64,000 nucleotides of DNA from Flavobacterium granuli (GTDB lineage: Bacteria > Bacteroidota > Bacteroidia > Flavobacteriales > Flavobacteriaceae): positions 83,221 to 147,220 of the forward strand of contig NZ_FQWO01000012.1 in the NCBI RefSeq assembly GCF_900129705.1, written 5' to 3'. This document shows, piece after piece, positions 44,854-52,926 of the stretch. Both the position numbers and the translations under genes were made by a program. The notes under the pieces were generated by a model that was not told where the DNA came from, did not search any database, and saw nothing but the letters and a program-made list of their open reading frames with translations. The number at the start of each line of letters is the position of its first letter. Position 1 is the stretch's first letter.

Positions 44854-46140
44854 CTATTCAAGAAAATCCAGCGTTCGTTCCAAAGCCATTCCTCTCGAAC
44901 CTTTTATTAAAATAGTCCTTTCTCTATATTTTATTTTAGCTAAATCAGCAGAAAAATCTTCAAATGTATTATAAAATTTAAAGTTGCTTTTTTCAATTTT
45001 ACTTTCATAAAATGCAGAGCCTATAAAATAACATTCTACCTTATCTTCACCCAAAAGCATTTCGACTATAGCTTGATGTTCTTGTTGGCTTTCTTTTCCC
45101 AACTCAAACATATCTCCTAGAATCATAACCTTATTTGGCTTCTTGAGTTGAAGAAAATTCACAATTGCTACTTCCATACTGCTGGGATTAGCATTGTAAG
45201 CATCTAAGATTATTTCATTTGAACCTTTAGTGATTAATTGAGACCTGTTATTTTCCGGTATATAATTCTCTAATGCTTCCTTAATAGCCGAATCCTCTAC
45301 TCCAAAATACTTACCAACAGTAAGTGCCGCATTCAAATTATTAGCATTATAAAGCCCAATTAAATGCGATGAAATAACCATTTCATTATAACAAATCTCT
45401 ACAAAAGGATCAGCCTTTACTGAACTTATACTTATATCTACATTGTCTCTTTTTATGCCAAAGGAATAAGCCTTCAACTTTAATGATTTCTCTACTTGAA
45501 TAGGATCCTCCATATTAATAAAGGCTAATTTGTCGTTAAGAGAAAGATATTCATACATTTCGCTTTTACCCTCTATAACTCCCTGCACGCCACCAAATCC
45601 TTCCAAATGTGCCTTACCAAAATTAGTAATATACCCATAATCCGGTTGGGCTAGTTCGCACAAAAATTGAATTTCCTTTTTATGATTAGCCCCCATTTCT
45701 ACAATCCCTATTTCAGTATTTGAATCAAAAGACAATAAGGTCAAAGGAACACCAATATGGTTGTTCAGGTTTCCAACAGTAGCCTTGGTCTTATACTTTT
45801 TAGAAAGTACAACTTGGATTAATTCCTTTGTAGTTGTTTTACCATTACTCCCTGTAAGTGAAATTATAGGTAGTTTTAGGTACTGTCTATGAAATTTTGC
45901 CAATTCCTGTAGAGTTTTTAAACTGTCCGGAACCAGAAGAGTTCTTTGATCAATGTAATAATCTTTATTATCAATTATGACAAATGACGCTCCTTTATCC
46001 AAAGCTTCTTTTGCAAAAGTATTAGCATCAAAACGTTCGCCTTTTATAGCAACAAATAATGAATTCACTTCAATTTTGCGCGTATCGATTGAAACCGACT
46101 GGCATTTTAAAAATAAACTATGAATGTAACTGATATCCAT
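44854..46140 (-). CDS. murF: UDP-N-acetylmuramoyl-tripeptide--D-alanyl-D-alanine ligase
   Basis: Cytoplasmic peptidoglycan precursor ligase, 428 aa, adding D-Ala-D-Ala to UDP-MurNAc-tripeptide. The ATP loop is TGSNGKTTT (96-104). The central domain has GIVEMGANHKKEIQFL and NFGKAHLEGFGGVQGV, and the C-terminal domain has DAYNANPSSMEVAI and LGDMFELGKES. It is divorced from the main mur/division cluster. gldJ is 59 bp upstream on the same strand but a terminator separates them. Confidence 0.94.
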   Translation of the reverse strand: MDISYIHSLFLKCQSVSIDTRKIEVNSLFVAIKGERFDANTFAKEALDKGASFVIIDNKDYYIDQRTLLVPDSLKTLQELAKFHRQYLKLPIISLTGSNGKTTTKELIQVVLSKKYKTKATVGNLNNHIGVPLTLLSFDSNTEIGIVEMGANHKKEIQFLCELAQPDYGYITNFGKAHLEGFGGVQGVIEGKSEMYEYLSLNDKLAFINMEDPIQVEKSLKLKAYSFGIKRDNVDISISSVKADPFVEICYNEMVISSHLIGLYNANNLNAALTVGKYFGVEDSAIKEALENYIPENNRSQLITKGSNEIILDAYNANPSSMEVAIVNFLQLKKPNKVMILGDMFELGKESQQEHQAIVEMLLGEDKVECYFIGSAFYESKIEKSNFKFYNTFEDFSADLAKIKYRERTILIKGSRGMALERTLDFLE

Positions 46141-46157
46141 TTCAAAACGATTCTAAA

Positions 46158-46189
46158 AAATAAAAGCCCTAATCAAAGGGCTTTTATTT
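46158..46189 (-). terminator. Terminator after gldJ
   Basis: A 13-bp stem AAATAAAAGCCCT/AGGGCTTTTATTT, then a T-run on the minus strand, placed before murF. Confidence 0.85.
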
Positions 46190-46199
46190 GTAAATTTAA

Positions 46200-47879
46200 T
46201 TAATTTCTAGGTGACTTTCTTTTTTCAGCTTTAGGACCTACTCTTGACATTGCACATCTAAATCCGATATAATCTGTAGCCATATCTTGAGGGAAATATC
46301 TTCTTTGAGCTGGGTCTAACCAATAAGCTCTGTCTCTCCAAGATCCCCCTTTATAAACCCTTACTTTATCATTTATCAAAGTAGTTCTCTTACTTGACTT
46401 ATCATATTTTCTAACCATTAACCCCAAACTATCTGTTGTAACATTGTGTCTAGGCGAGTTATACATGTTTTTATCAGCCGTTACTTTGTCATTTTCAGAC
46501 TCAGAAGAACCAAAATTATAATATTTAGATGACTGTTTATCACCGTCTCTGTAACCAATATTATCACTCTTATCAAAATTCTGTCTCAAATAAGTTTCTT
46601 GCTCATCAACTGGAACTTGGGCAATTTGACCAGGAAAGTTTCTAGCAATTATTTTTCCATTACTTAATGTATCATATTTGATATTATCTTTGGTAACGAT
46701 CTCCACTTTACCGTCTTTTCCAATTTTATTTTTAGTATAAAGATTTCCTCTAAAGTAATTAAAATCATTTGCTTCATTATCGATTATAGGTCTGTAAACA
46801 TCGGCAACCCATTCAGCCACATTTCCTGCCATATCATATAAACCAAAATCATTAGCAGGGTATTTTTTAACTGCATTAGTTATATCAGCTCCATCATCAG
46901 ACCAACCTGCTATACCTCCGTAATCTCCATTTCCTTGCTTGAAGTTAGCCAACTGATCTCCCTTATTCTGCCTTTTTCCTGAACGAGTATAACCACCTGA
47001 CCACGGATATTTCTTTTGGCCTTTATAAATGTTGTATTCTCTTTGCCCCACATCTGCTGCAGCTGCATATTCCCATTCTGCTTCGGTTGGAAGTCTATAT
47101 TCAGGTAAAATAATTCCTGAAGAGCGTTGCGCATATACATTTTTTTGTTCGATTACAGCACCGTCTTTTCCTGTTTTAGGTTTCTTTCCAACACCTTTTT
47201 TCAAAACAACTTCTTCATTACCTCCGTAAGTCATTGTTGGAGCATTCAAATAAGTTTCTGTACTAAAAGAACTTTCTGCAGAAACATCATTTGTTTTTGC
47301 ATTCTTTTTAAGGTAACCGTTCTTTTCCAATATCGCTTCGTTTACACGATCTGTTCTCCATTTACTGAATTCAACTGCTTGAAGCCAATTAACACCTACA
47401 ACAGGATAATCAGCATAAGAAGGATGTCTCAAATAATTATTAGTCATCGTCTCATTATAACCTAATCTATCTCTCCAAACTAGGGTATCTGGAGATGCGC
47501 CTTCATAAATATGCTTATAGTTATCTTCGGTTGGAGGGAAAACATTTTTTAACCAGTCCAAGTACTCCAAATACATAAAATTAGTCACTTCAGTCTCATC
47601 CATATAAAAGGATTGCACATGCTGCTGTGTTGCAGTATTGTTCCAATCATGCATCACATCATCCTCTACTTTACCCATAGTAAAAGTTCCGCCTTCAACG
47701 AAAACTAAACCAGGACCCGCAATTTGTTTTTTATTAGCTGAAGCTTTTTTACTATCTACATTCCAACCAGTAGCCCTAGAAGCACTTTTTGAGCTGGATT
47801 TCTTACTACAACTGGCTAAACTAACCATCAGTAACATTGATAACATCAATCGTAAAGCCATAATTTTGTTTACTTTCAT
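46200..47879 (-). CDS. gldJ: Gliding motility lipoprotein GldJ
   Basis: Lipoprotein of 559 aa needed for gliding and for stability of the T9SS motor (GldK) in Flavobacterium johnsoniae. A lipoprotein signal peptide ends SLASC (Cys24). The body is a formylglycine-generating-enzyme-like (SUMF1) domain: GLVFVEGGTFTMGKVEDD, MDETEVTNFMYLEYL, YPVVGVNWLQAVEFSKWR, RLPTEAEWEYAAA, DMAGNVAEWVADVYRP, VYKGGSWRDRAYWLDP and GFRCAM. The longest start is kept; Met7 is an alternative. It diverges from porV across a gap that lacks porU. Confidence 0.95.
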   Translation of the reverse strand: MKVNKIMALRLMLSMLLMVSLASCSKKSSSKSASRATGWNVDSKKASANKKQIAGPGLVFVEGGTFTMGKVEDDVMHDWNNTATQQHVQSFYMDETEVTNFMYLEYLDWLKNVFPPTEDNYKHIYEGASPDTLVWRDRLGYNETMTNNYLRHPSYADYPVVGVNWLQAVEFSKWRTDRVNEAILEKNGYLKKNAKTNDVSAESSFSTETYLNAPTMTYGGNEEVVLKKGVGKKPKTGKDGAVIEQKNVYAQRSSGIILPEYRLPTEAEWEYAAAADVGQREYNIYKGQKKYPWSGGYTRSGKRQNKGDQLANFKQGNGDYGGIAGWSDDGADITNAVKKYPANDFGLYDMAGNVAEWVADVYRPIIDNEANDFNYFRGNLYTKNKIGKDGKVEIVTKDNIKYDTLSNGKIIARNFPGQIAQVPVDEQETYLRQNFDKSDNIGYRDGDKQSSKYYNFGSSESENDKVTADKNMYNSPRHNVTTDSLGLMVRKYDKSSKRTTLINDKVRVYKGGSWRDRAYWLDPAQRRYFPQDMATDYIGFRCAMSRVGPKAEKRKSPRN

Positions 47880-48331
47880 ACTCTTTGGGGTGATATTTTA
47901 AGTGCCGCAATATAATAATTAACCATTAATTTGCAACACCATTCTAGATTATTTTAATCTGATAATTTATATACTCTACAGCATACAAAACAAACGCAAA
48001 TTTATACTTTTTATTATTTATTCACATATCAAATGGTAATTTTTTACACAATATAAGATTTCTCAAAACAAGTAAGCTTCAGAAAACTACTGCAATTCAA
48101 TCAATCCTCAAGTTCTCGATGTTTTAAAACCAAGTAGAAAAAACAAAACAACTATTGAATATCAGCCTAAATAGACAAAAATACATCTTCTAAAAAACAA
48201 TATTAATCCAAAAAAGAAGTTATCAATTGATAACCTCTAGAACGTATTCAACCATTACAAAAACACCCTATTGTTTCAATTTATTTTCTCTTAAACAATA
48301 AAACCTAAGAACCAGATAACAGTTAAATAAC
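47880..48331. other. AT-rich region between gldJ and porV, lacking porU
   Basis: No coding frame of any length. It contains a 24-bp near-perfect palindrome at 48215-48238 (annotated separately). In F. johnsoniae, as I recall, porU (a sortase gene of roughly 3.8 kb) fills this position. Nothing resembling it remains. Confidence 0.6.
48215..48238. promoter_or_regulatory. 24-bp near-perfect palindrome (candidate operator)
   Basis: The central 16 bases GTTATCAATTGATAAC are perfectly palindromic. Extending to 24 bases leaves a single mismatch (48218 against 48235). It lies about 94 bp before the porV -7 element and about 335 bp before the gldJ start, a suitable site for a dimeric regulator. Confidence 0.5.
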
Positions 48332-48339
48332 TATATTTG
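48332..48339 (+). promoter_or_regulatory. -7 element of porV
   Basis: TATATTTG, ending 21 bases before the ATG at 48361. It overlaps the first codon of a longer in-frame reading (48337), which argues for the shorter start. Confidence 0.55.
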
Positions 48340-48360
48340 TTCAATGAACACCTAATTATA

Positions 48361-49536
48361 ATGAGAAAACTAATACTCTATACCATTTGTTTGTTTGTAT
48401 TTTCTTTTGTCAAAGGACAAGAAAGAACAATCAACCCCGCAGTACCTTTCTTAATGGTAGCTGCCGATGCCAGAGCCGCAGGTATGGCCGATATTGGCGT
48501 TGCAACTTCTGCTGATGCTTTTTCTCAGCAATGGAATCCGGCAAAATATGCGTTTTCAACTGAAAAACAAGGCCTTTCCATAAGCTATACTCCTTACCTT
48601 ACAGATTTAGCAAACGACATCTCTCTAGGTCAATTAACTTATTACAATAAAATTAGCGAGCGAAGCGCCTTTGCGGGAAGCCTACGCTATTTTGGCTTTG
48701 GCGATATTGAACTAAGGGAAAACGCCTTTGACGACCCCAGAACCGTTTCTCCAAATGAATTCGCTTTAGACGGATCTTACTCCTTAAAATTAAGCGAAAA
48801 ATTCTCCATGGCCGTAGCCGGTAGATATATTCGTTCCAACCTAAAAGTTATATCAAATGACGGTGACGCATCAGCTGCAAATTCATTCGCAATAGATGTA
48901 GCCGGTTTTTACCAATCAGAAGAGATCGCTTACAATAGCTTTAATGGAAGATGGAGAGCTGGATTTAATGTTCAAAATCTTGGCCCAAAAATTAGTTACG
49001 ACAATGACGAAATCAGCTCTAATTTCTTACCGGCTAATTTAAAGATTGGAACCGGATTTGATTTTATACTAGACGACTCAAATAAAATTGCCTTGAATCT
49101 TGAATTCAACAAACTACTGGTTCCAACCCCTCAGAATTCAGACATAAATGGAGATGGAACAATTAGCGGCCCTGAAGAACTCGCCTTACTAAACAAAAAC
49201 AAAGCAGATTACAAAAAAATAGGGTGGGCTTCCGGAATCTTTAAATCATTCGGAGACGCTCCAGACGGCTTCAAAGAAGAGCTGCAAGAAATTACATACG
49301 CTGCAGGAGCCGAATATCTTTATCAAGATTCATTTGCAATGCGCGTAGGCTATTTTCATGAAAATCCTTCAAAAGGAGCTCGAAAATATTTTTCGCTTGG
49401 CGCTGGATTCAAATATACTACTATTAAAATAGACGTGTCTTATTTATTTTCGGCATCCAAAATCCCAAATCCCCTAGAAAACACTTTGCGTTTCTCTCTT
49501 ACTTTCAATTTTGGAGACAAATACGACCAATACTAA
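48361..49536 (+). CDS. porV: Type IX secretion system outer membrane protein PorV (LptO)
   Basis: Outer-membrane beta-barrel of 391 aa that carries T9SS cargo from the SprA translocon to the PorU sortase. I chose ATG at 48361 (MRKLILYTICLFVFSFVKG signal peptide, cut near GQ). Mature N-terminal RTINPAVPFLMVAADARAAGMADIGVA is highly characteristic, with the FadL/OMPP1-like barrel after it. A C-terminal Phe-Gly-Asp stretch closes the barrel. The expected partner porU is not next to it. cdd follows after a terminator. Confidence 0.94.
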   Translation: MRKLILYTICLFVFSFVKGQERTINPAVPFLMVAADARAAGMADIGVATSADAFSQQWNPAKYAFSTEKQGLSISYTPYLTDLANDISLGQLTYYNKISERSAFAGSLRYFGFGDIELRENAFDDPRTVSPNEFALDGSYSLKLSEKFSMAVAGRYIRSNLKVISNDGDASAANSFAIDVAGFYQSEEIAYNSFNGRWRAGFNVQNLGPKISYDNDEISSNFLPANLKIGTGFDFILDDSNKIALNLEFNKLLVPTPQNSDINGDGTISGPEELALLNKNKADYKKIGWASGIFKSFGDAPDGFKEELQEITYAAGAEYLYQDSFAMRVGYFHENPSKGARKYFSLGAGFKYTTIKIDVSYLFSASKIPNPLENTLRFSLTFNFGDKYDQY

Positions 49537-49555
49537 CACCTTACAAAACAATATT

Positions 49556-49593
49556 AAAAATCCAAATTTCAAGATTATGAAATTTGGATTTTT
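49556..49593 (+). terminator. Terminator after porV
   Basis: A 15-bp stem AAAAATCCAAATTTC/GAAATTTGGATTTTT, then a T-tract. Confidence 0.9.
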
Positions 49594-49615
49594 TTACTAA
49601 AAAAAGCACACTTAA

Positions 49616-50098
49616 ATGAAAGAAATATCCATTGTCAGCAAATTCTCTGTTTACAATTCAACATCAGAATTACCAAATGACATCCAAGACCTTATGGAAA
49701 AAGCAATCGGTATTAGAAAAAAAGCATATGCTCCTTATTCAAAATTCAGAGTAGGAACCGCTCTTCTTTTAGACAATGGAGAAATTGTTTTAGGTTCGAA
49801 CCAAGAAAACGCAGCTTATCCTTCAGGGCTTTGTGCTGAACGCGTGGCTATCTTCCAAGCTGGCGCAATTTATCCTGACTCAAAAATCATAAAAATGGCC
49901 ATTACCGCAGCTTCTGACACCAACAAAACAATTGCACCCATTCCTCCTTGCGGAGCTTGCAGACAATCAATCGCCGAATACGAAACGAGACAAGAATCTC
50001 CAATTGAAATCTATTTTATGGGCGAATCTGGCGAAATCTTCAAATCAGCATCACTAAAAAACTTACTCCCTTTAATGTTTGACAAAAAGTTCTTGTAA
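49616..50098 (+). CDS. cdd: Cytidine deaminase
   Basis: Deaminates cytidine and deoxycytidine to uridine forms in pyrimidine salvage; 160 aa, the homotetrameric zinc type. Zinc ligands are C73 (in CAE with catalytic E75) and C112/C115 (in PPCGACRQ). YAPYSKFRVGTALL and NAAYPSGLCAERVAI are family motifs. It starts 79 bp after porV, behind a terminator. Confidence 0.95.
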   Translation: MKEISIVSKFSVYNSTSELPNDIQDLMEKAIGIRKKAYAPYSKFRVGTALLLDNGEIVLGSNQENAAYPSGLCAERVAIFQAGAIYPDSKIIKMAITAASDTNKTIAPIPPCGACRQSIAEYETRQESPIEIYFMGESGEIFKSASLKNLLPLMFDKKFL

Positions 50099-50146
50099 AA
50101 TAACCAAAAATTAGCTTTTAAATTTTAGTTCTAAGTTGGAATGTCT

Positions 50147-50154
50147 TATTTTTG
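50147..50154 (+). promoter_or_regulatory. -7 element upstream of pdhA
   Basis: TATTTTTG, 87 bases before the pdhA ATG; no properly spaced TTG. Confidence 0.4.
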
Positions 50155-50241
50155 CCGTTCGCAAATTTGTGGGAGGAAACTATTTTGCGTCATAGGTACT
50201 AGTTGATAACACAATAAAACTTTAGCAAAAGAACAATTGAG

Positions 50242-51240
50242 ATGAAAGAAGTTACAAAAGAGGTTTATTTAAAGTGGTATGAAGATATGCTACTTTGGAG
50301 AAAGTTTGAAGACAAACTTGCTGCACTATACATACAACAAAAAGTTAGAGGTTTTCTACACTTATACAACGGTCAAGAAGCCGTACTTGCAGGAGCATTG
50401 CACGCAATGGACTTGACAAAAGACAAGATGATTACTGCATATAGAAATCACGTTCAACCAATTGGAATGGGTGTAGACCCAAGACGTGTGATGGCTGAAC
50501 TTTTAGGAAAAGTTACCGGAACATCTAAAGGTATGGGTGGCTCTATGCATATTTTCTCTAAAGAGCACCGTTTTTATGGTGGTCACGGAATCGTGGGAGG
50601 ACAAATCCCTGTAGGAGCAGGATTAGCTTTTGCAGATAAATATTTCGAAACTGGCGGAGTAACAATGACCTATTTTGGTGATGGTGCTGCACGTCAGGGT
50701 TCGCTACATGAAGCTTTCAATATGGCTATGTTATGGAAACTTCCTGTTGTATTCATCGTTGAAAATAACGGTTATGCTATGGGAACATCTGTAGAAAGAA
50801 CTGCCAATCATACTGACATTTGGAAACTTGGATTAGGATACGAAATGCCTTGTGGCCCAGTTGACGGAATGAATCCTGTGAAAGTAGCCGAAGCAATGAC
50901 TGAAGCAATTGACAGAGCACGTCGTGGCGACGGACCAACTTTCCTTGAAATGAAAACATATCGCTACAGAGGACACTCTATGTCTGATGCGCAATTATAC
51001 CGTACCAAAGAAGAAGTTGAAGAGTACAAAAAAATTGACCCTATTACTCAAGTACTAGACGTAATTAAGGATCAAAAATACGCTACAGAAGAAGAAATTG
51101 AAGCAATCGATCAACGTGTGAAAGATCTAGTTGAAGAGTGCGCTACTTTTGCTGAAGAGTCTCCATATCCAGAAATCCAACAACTATACGATGTTGTGTA
51201 CGAACAAGAAAACTATCCATTTTTACCTCATAAACTATAA
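50242..51240 (+). CDS. pdhA: Pyruvate dehydrogenase E1 component subunit alpha
   Basis: Alpha subunit of the thiamine-diphosphate E1 of pyruvate dehydrogenase, 332 aa. The TPP motif starts GDG and ends NN (YFGDGAARQGSLHEAFN, VVFIVENN). GSMHIFSKEHRFYGGHGIVG and the phosphorylation-loop-like YRYRGHSMSDAQLYR are typical. E2 follows after 5 bp. The beta subunit and E3 genes are absent from the window; flavobacteria commonly keep pdhB elsewhere. Confidence 0.95.
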   Translation: MKEVTKEVYLKWYEDMLLWRKFEDKLAALYIQQKVRGFLHLYNGQEAVLAGALHAMDLTKDKMITAYRNHVQPIGMGVDPRRVMAELLGKVTGTSKGMGGSMHIFSKEHRFYGGHGIVGGQIPVGAGLAFADKYFETGGVTMTYFGDGAARQGSLHEAFNMAMLWKLPVVFIVENNGYAMGTSVERTANHTDIWKLGLGYEMPCGPVDGMNPVKVAEAMTEAIDRARRGDGPTFLEMKTYRYRGHSMSDAQLYRTKEEVEEYKKIDPITQVLDVIKDQKYATEEEIEAIDQRVKDLVEECATFAEESPYPEIQQLYDVVYEQENYPFLPHKL

Positions 51241-51245
51241 TCAAT

Positions 51246-52868
51246 ATGGCAATCAAAATAACAATGCCTCGTTTGAGCGACACTATGACGGAAGGAACAG
51301 TAGCTACTTGGCTTAAAAAAGTTGGAGATAAAGTTTCAGAAGGAGATATTCTTGCTGAAATTGAAACTGACAAAGCAACAATGGAATTTGAATCCTTCAA
51401 CGAAGGGACTTTATTACATATAGGTATTCCAGAAGGAGAAACTGCTCCAGTAGACTCTTTACTGGCAATCATAGGAAAAGAAGGAGAAGACATTTCTTCT
51501 TTATTAGCTGGAGATTCCACTCCTGCTAAAGCATCAGAAGCTCCTGCTGAAATCAAAAAAGAAGAACCTAAAACTACTGCTGCCGAAGCAACACTTCCTA
51601 AAGGAGTTGTAGTGGTTACCATGCCTCGATTAAGTGATACGATGACCGAAGGAACCGTAGCGACTTGGTTAAAAAAAGTAGGTGATAAAATTTCAGAAGG
51701 AGATATTCTAGCTGAAATTGAAACTGATAAAGCAACAATGGAATTTGAATCCTTCAACGAAGGAACTCTTTTATATATAGGAATCGAAGAAGGAAATACA
51801 GCTCCAGTTGATAGTCTTTTAGCTATCATTGGGCCTGCAGGAACTGACATTAGCACAATTGCTGCTAATTATACTGCTGGTGGCACATCTCAAGCTGCTC
51901 CAACTACTGAAGAAACTAAAGCAGCTCCAACTGAAACTTCGGCTCCAGTTACTCAAGAAGCTCCTACTGACGGAGGAAGAATTTTGGCTTCTCCATTAGC
52001 AAAGAAAATTGCTAACGACAAAGGAATTCAATTGACTCAAGTAAAAGGTACCGGAGAAAACGGACGTATCGTGAAAAGTGATATCGAAAACTTTACTCCT
52101 GCTGCTGTCGCTCCACAAGCTACAGCTGCACCTGCTAAAACAGAAGCTGCTGCCGCTACGCCAAAAGTATTTGTTCCTGCTGGAGAAGTATTTACTGAAG
52201 AAATCAAAAATTCGCAAATGCGTAAAATCATTGCGAAACGTTTAGCCGAATCTTTATTCACAGCACCTCATTACAACTTAGTAATCGAAGTGACTATGGA
52301 TGACGCTATGAAATCAAGAGCAACTATCAATAGTGTTCCTGATACCAAAGTATCTTTCAACGATATGGTAATTAAAGCTTGTGCTTTGGCCTTGAAAAAA
52401 CACCCAAAAATCAACTCTCAGTGGAAAGAAGATGCTATCATCATCAATCACCATGTGAACATTGGAGTAGCTGTAGCTGTTGAAGATGGATTGGTTGTTC
52501 CTGTATTAAAATTCACTGACGCTATGAGTTTGTCTCAAATTGGCGCTAGTGTAAGAGATCTTGCCGGAAGAGCGAAAAACAAAAAATTAGGACCTGCAGA
52601 AATGGAAGGAAGTACATTTACAGTTTCTAACCTTGGAATGTTTGGTATTACTGAATTCAACTCTATCATTAACCAACCAAATTCAGCCATCCTTTCAGTA
52701 GGAGCAATTGTTGAGAAACCAGTGGTGAAAAATGGACAAATTGTTGTAGGAAACACCATGATGTTATCTCTTGCTTGTGACCACCGTACAATCGATGGAG
52801 CAACTGGAGCGCAGTTCTTACAAACATTAAAACAATACATTGAAAACCCAGTAACAATGCTTGCATAA
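51246..52868 (+). CDS. pdhC: Dihydrolipoamide acetyltransferase (E2) of pyruvate dehydrogenase
   Basis: E2 core of the pyruvate dehydrogenase complex, 540 aa. Two tandem lipoyl domains carry the lipoylated Lys in DKATMEF (K43 and K162; 119-residue offset). An Ala/Thr/Pro-rich linker leads to an E3/E1-binding domain (about 242-278, RILASPLAKKIANDKGI). The C-terminal catalytic domain has H513 and D517 in ACDHRTIDG. The two lipoyl segments are strikingly similar at the DNA level. It is the last gene of the pdhA-pdhC transcript. Confidence 0.95.
   Translation: MAIKITMPRLSDTMTEGTVATWLKKVGDKVSEGDILAEIETDKATMEFESFNEGTLLHIGIPEGETAPVDSLLAIIGKEGEDISSLLAGDSTPAKASEAPAEIKKEEPKTTAAEATLPKGVVVVTMPRLSDTMTEGTVATWLKKVGDKISEGDILAEIETDKATMEFESFNEGTLLYIGIEEGNTAPVDSLLAIIGPAGTDISTIAANYTAGGTSQAAPTTEETKAAPTETSAPVTQEAPTDGGRILASPLAKKIANDKGIQLTQVKGTGENGRIVKSDIENFTPAAVAPQATAAPAKTEAAAATPKVFVPAGEVFTEEIKNSQMRKIIAKRLAESLFTAPHYNLVIEVTMDDAMKSRATINSVPDTKVSFNDMVIKACALALKKHPKINSQWKEDAIIINHHVNIGVAVAVEDGLVVPVLKFTDAMSLSQIGASVRDLAGRAKNKKLGPAEMEGSTFTVSNLGMFGITEFNSIINQPNSAILSVGAIVEKPVVKNGQIVVGNTMMLSLACDHRTIDGATGAQFLQTLKQYIENPVTMLA
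51264..51783 (+). repeat. Duplicated lipoyl-domain coding segment in pdhC
   Basis: DNA from 51264 and from 51621 (357-bp offset) is nearly identical over about 160 bases. For example, 51701-51768 differs from 51344-51411 only by rare third-base changes. This looks like a recent duplication or gene conversion between the two lipoyl domains. Confidence 0.85.
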
Positions 52869-52887
52869 TTACTAGTTTTAAATACTT

Positions 52888-52922
52888 AAAAGCCGTTTTG
52901 AAAATATTTCAAAACGGCTTTT
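52888..52922. terminator. Terminator between pdhC and the glycosyltransferase gene
   Basis: A 16-bp perfect stem AAAAGCCGTTTTGAAA with its complement, 3-base loop, and runs of T; it serves both convergent genes. Confidence 0.9.
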
Positions 52923-52926
52923 TTTA

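Noticed and set aside
48337..48360. Longer start of porV at 48337
   Set aside because: It would overlap the -7 element and precede the signal peptide by nine unlikely residues.
51143..51856. A 237-codon minus-strand open frame opposite pdhC, with internal repeats
   Set aside because: It is a shadow of the duplicated lipoyl domains; its repeats merely mirror them.
50242..52868. Absence of pdhB and E3 next to pdhA-pdhC as a notable loss
   Set aside because: Flavobacteria often encode these subunits elsewhere, so this is probably normal.
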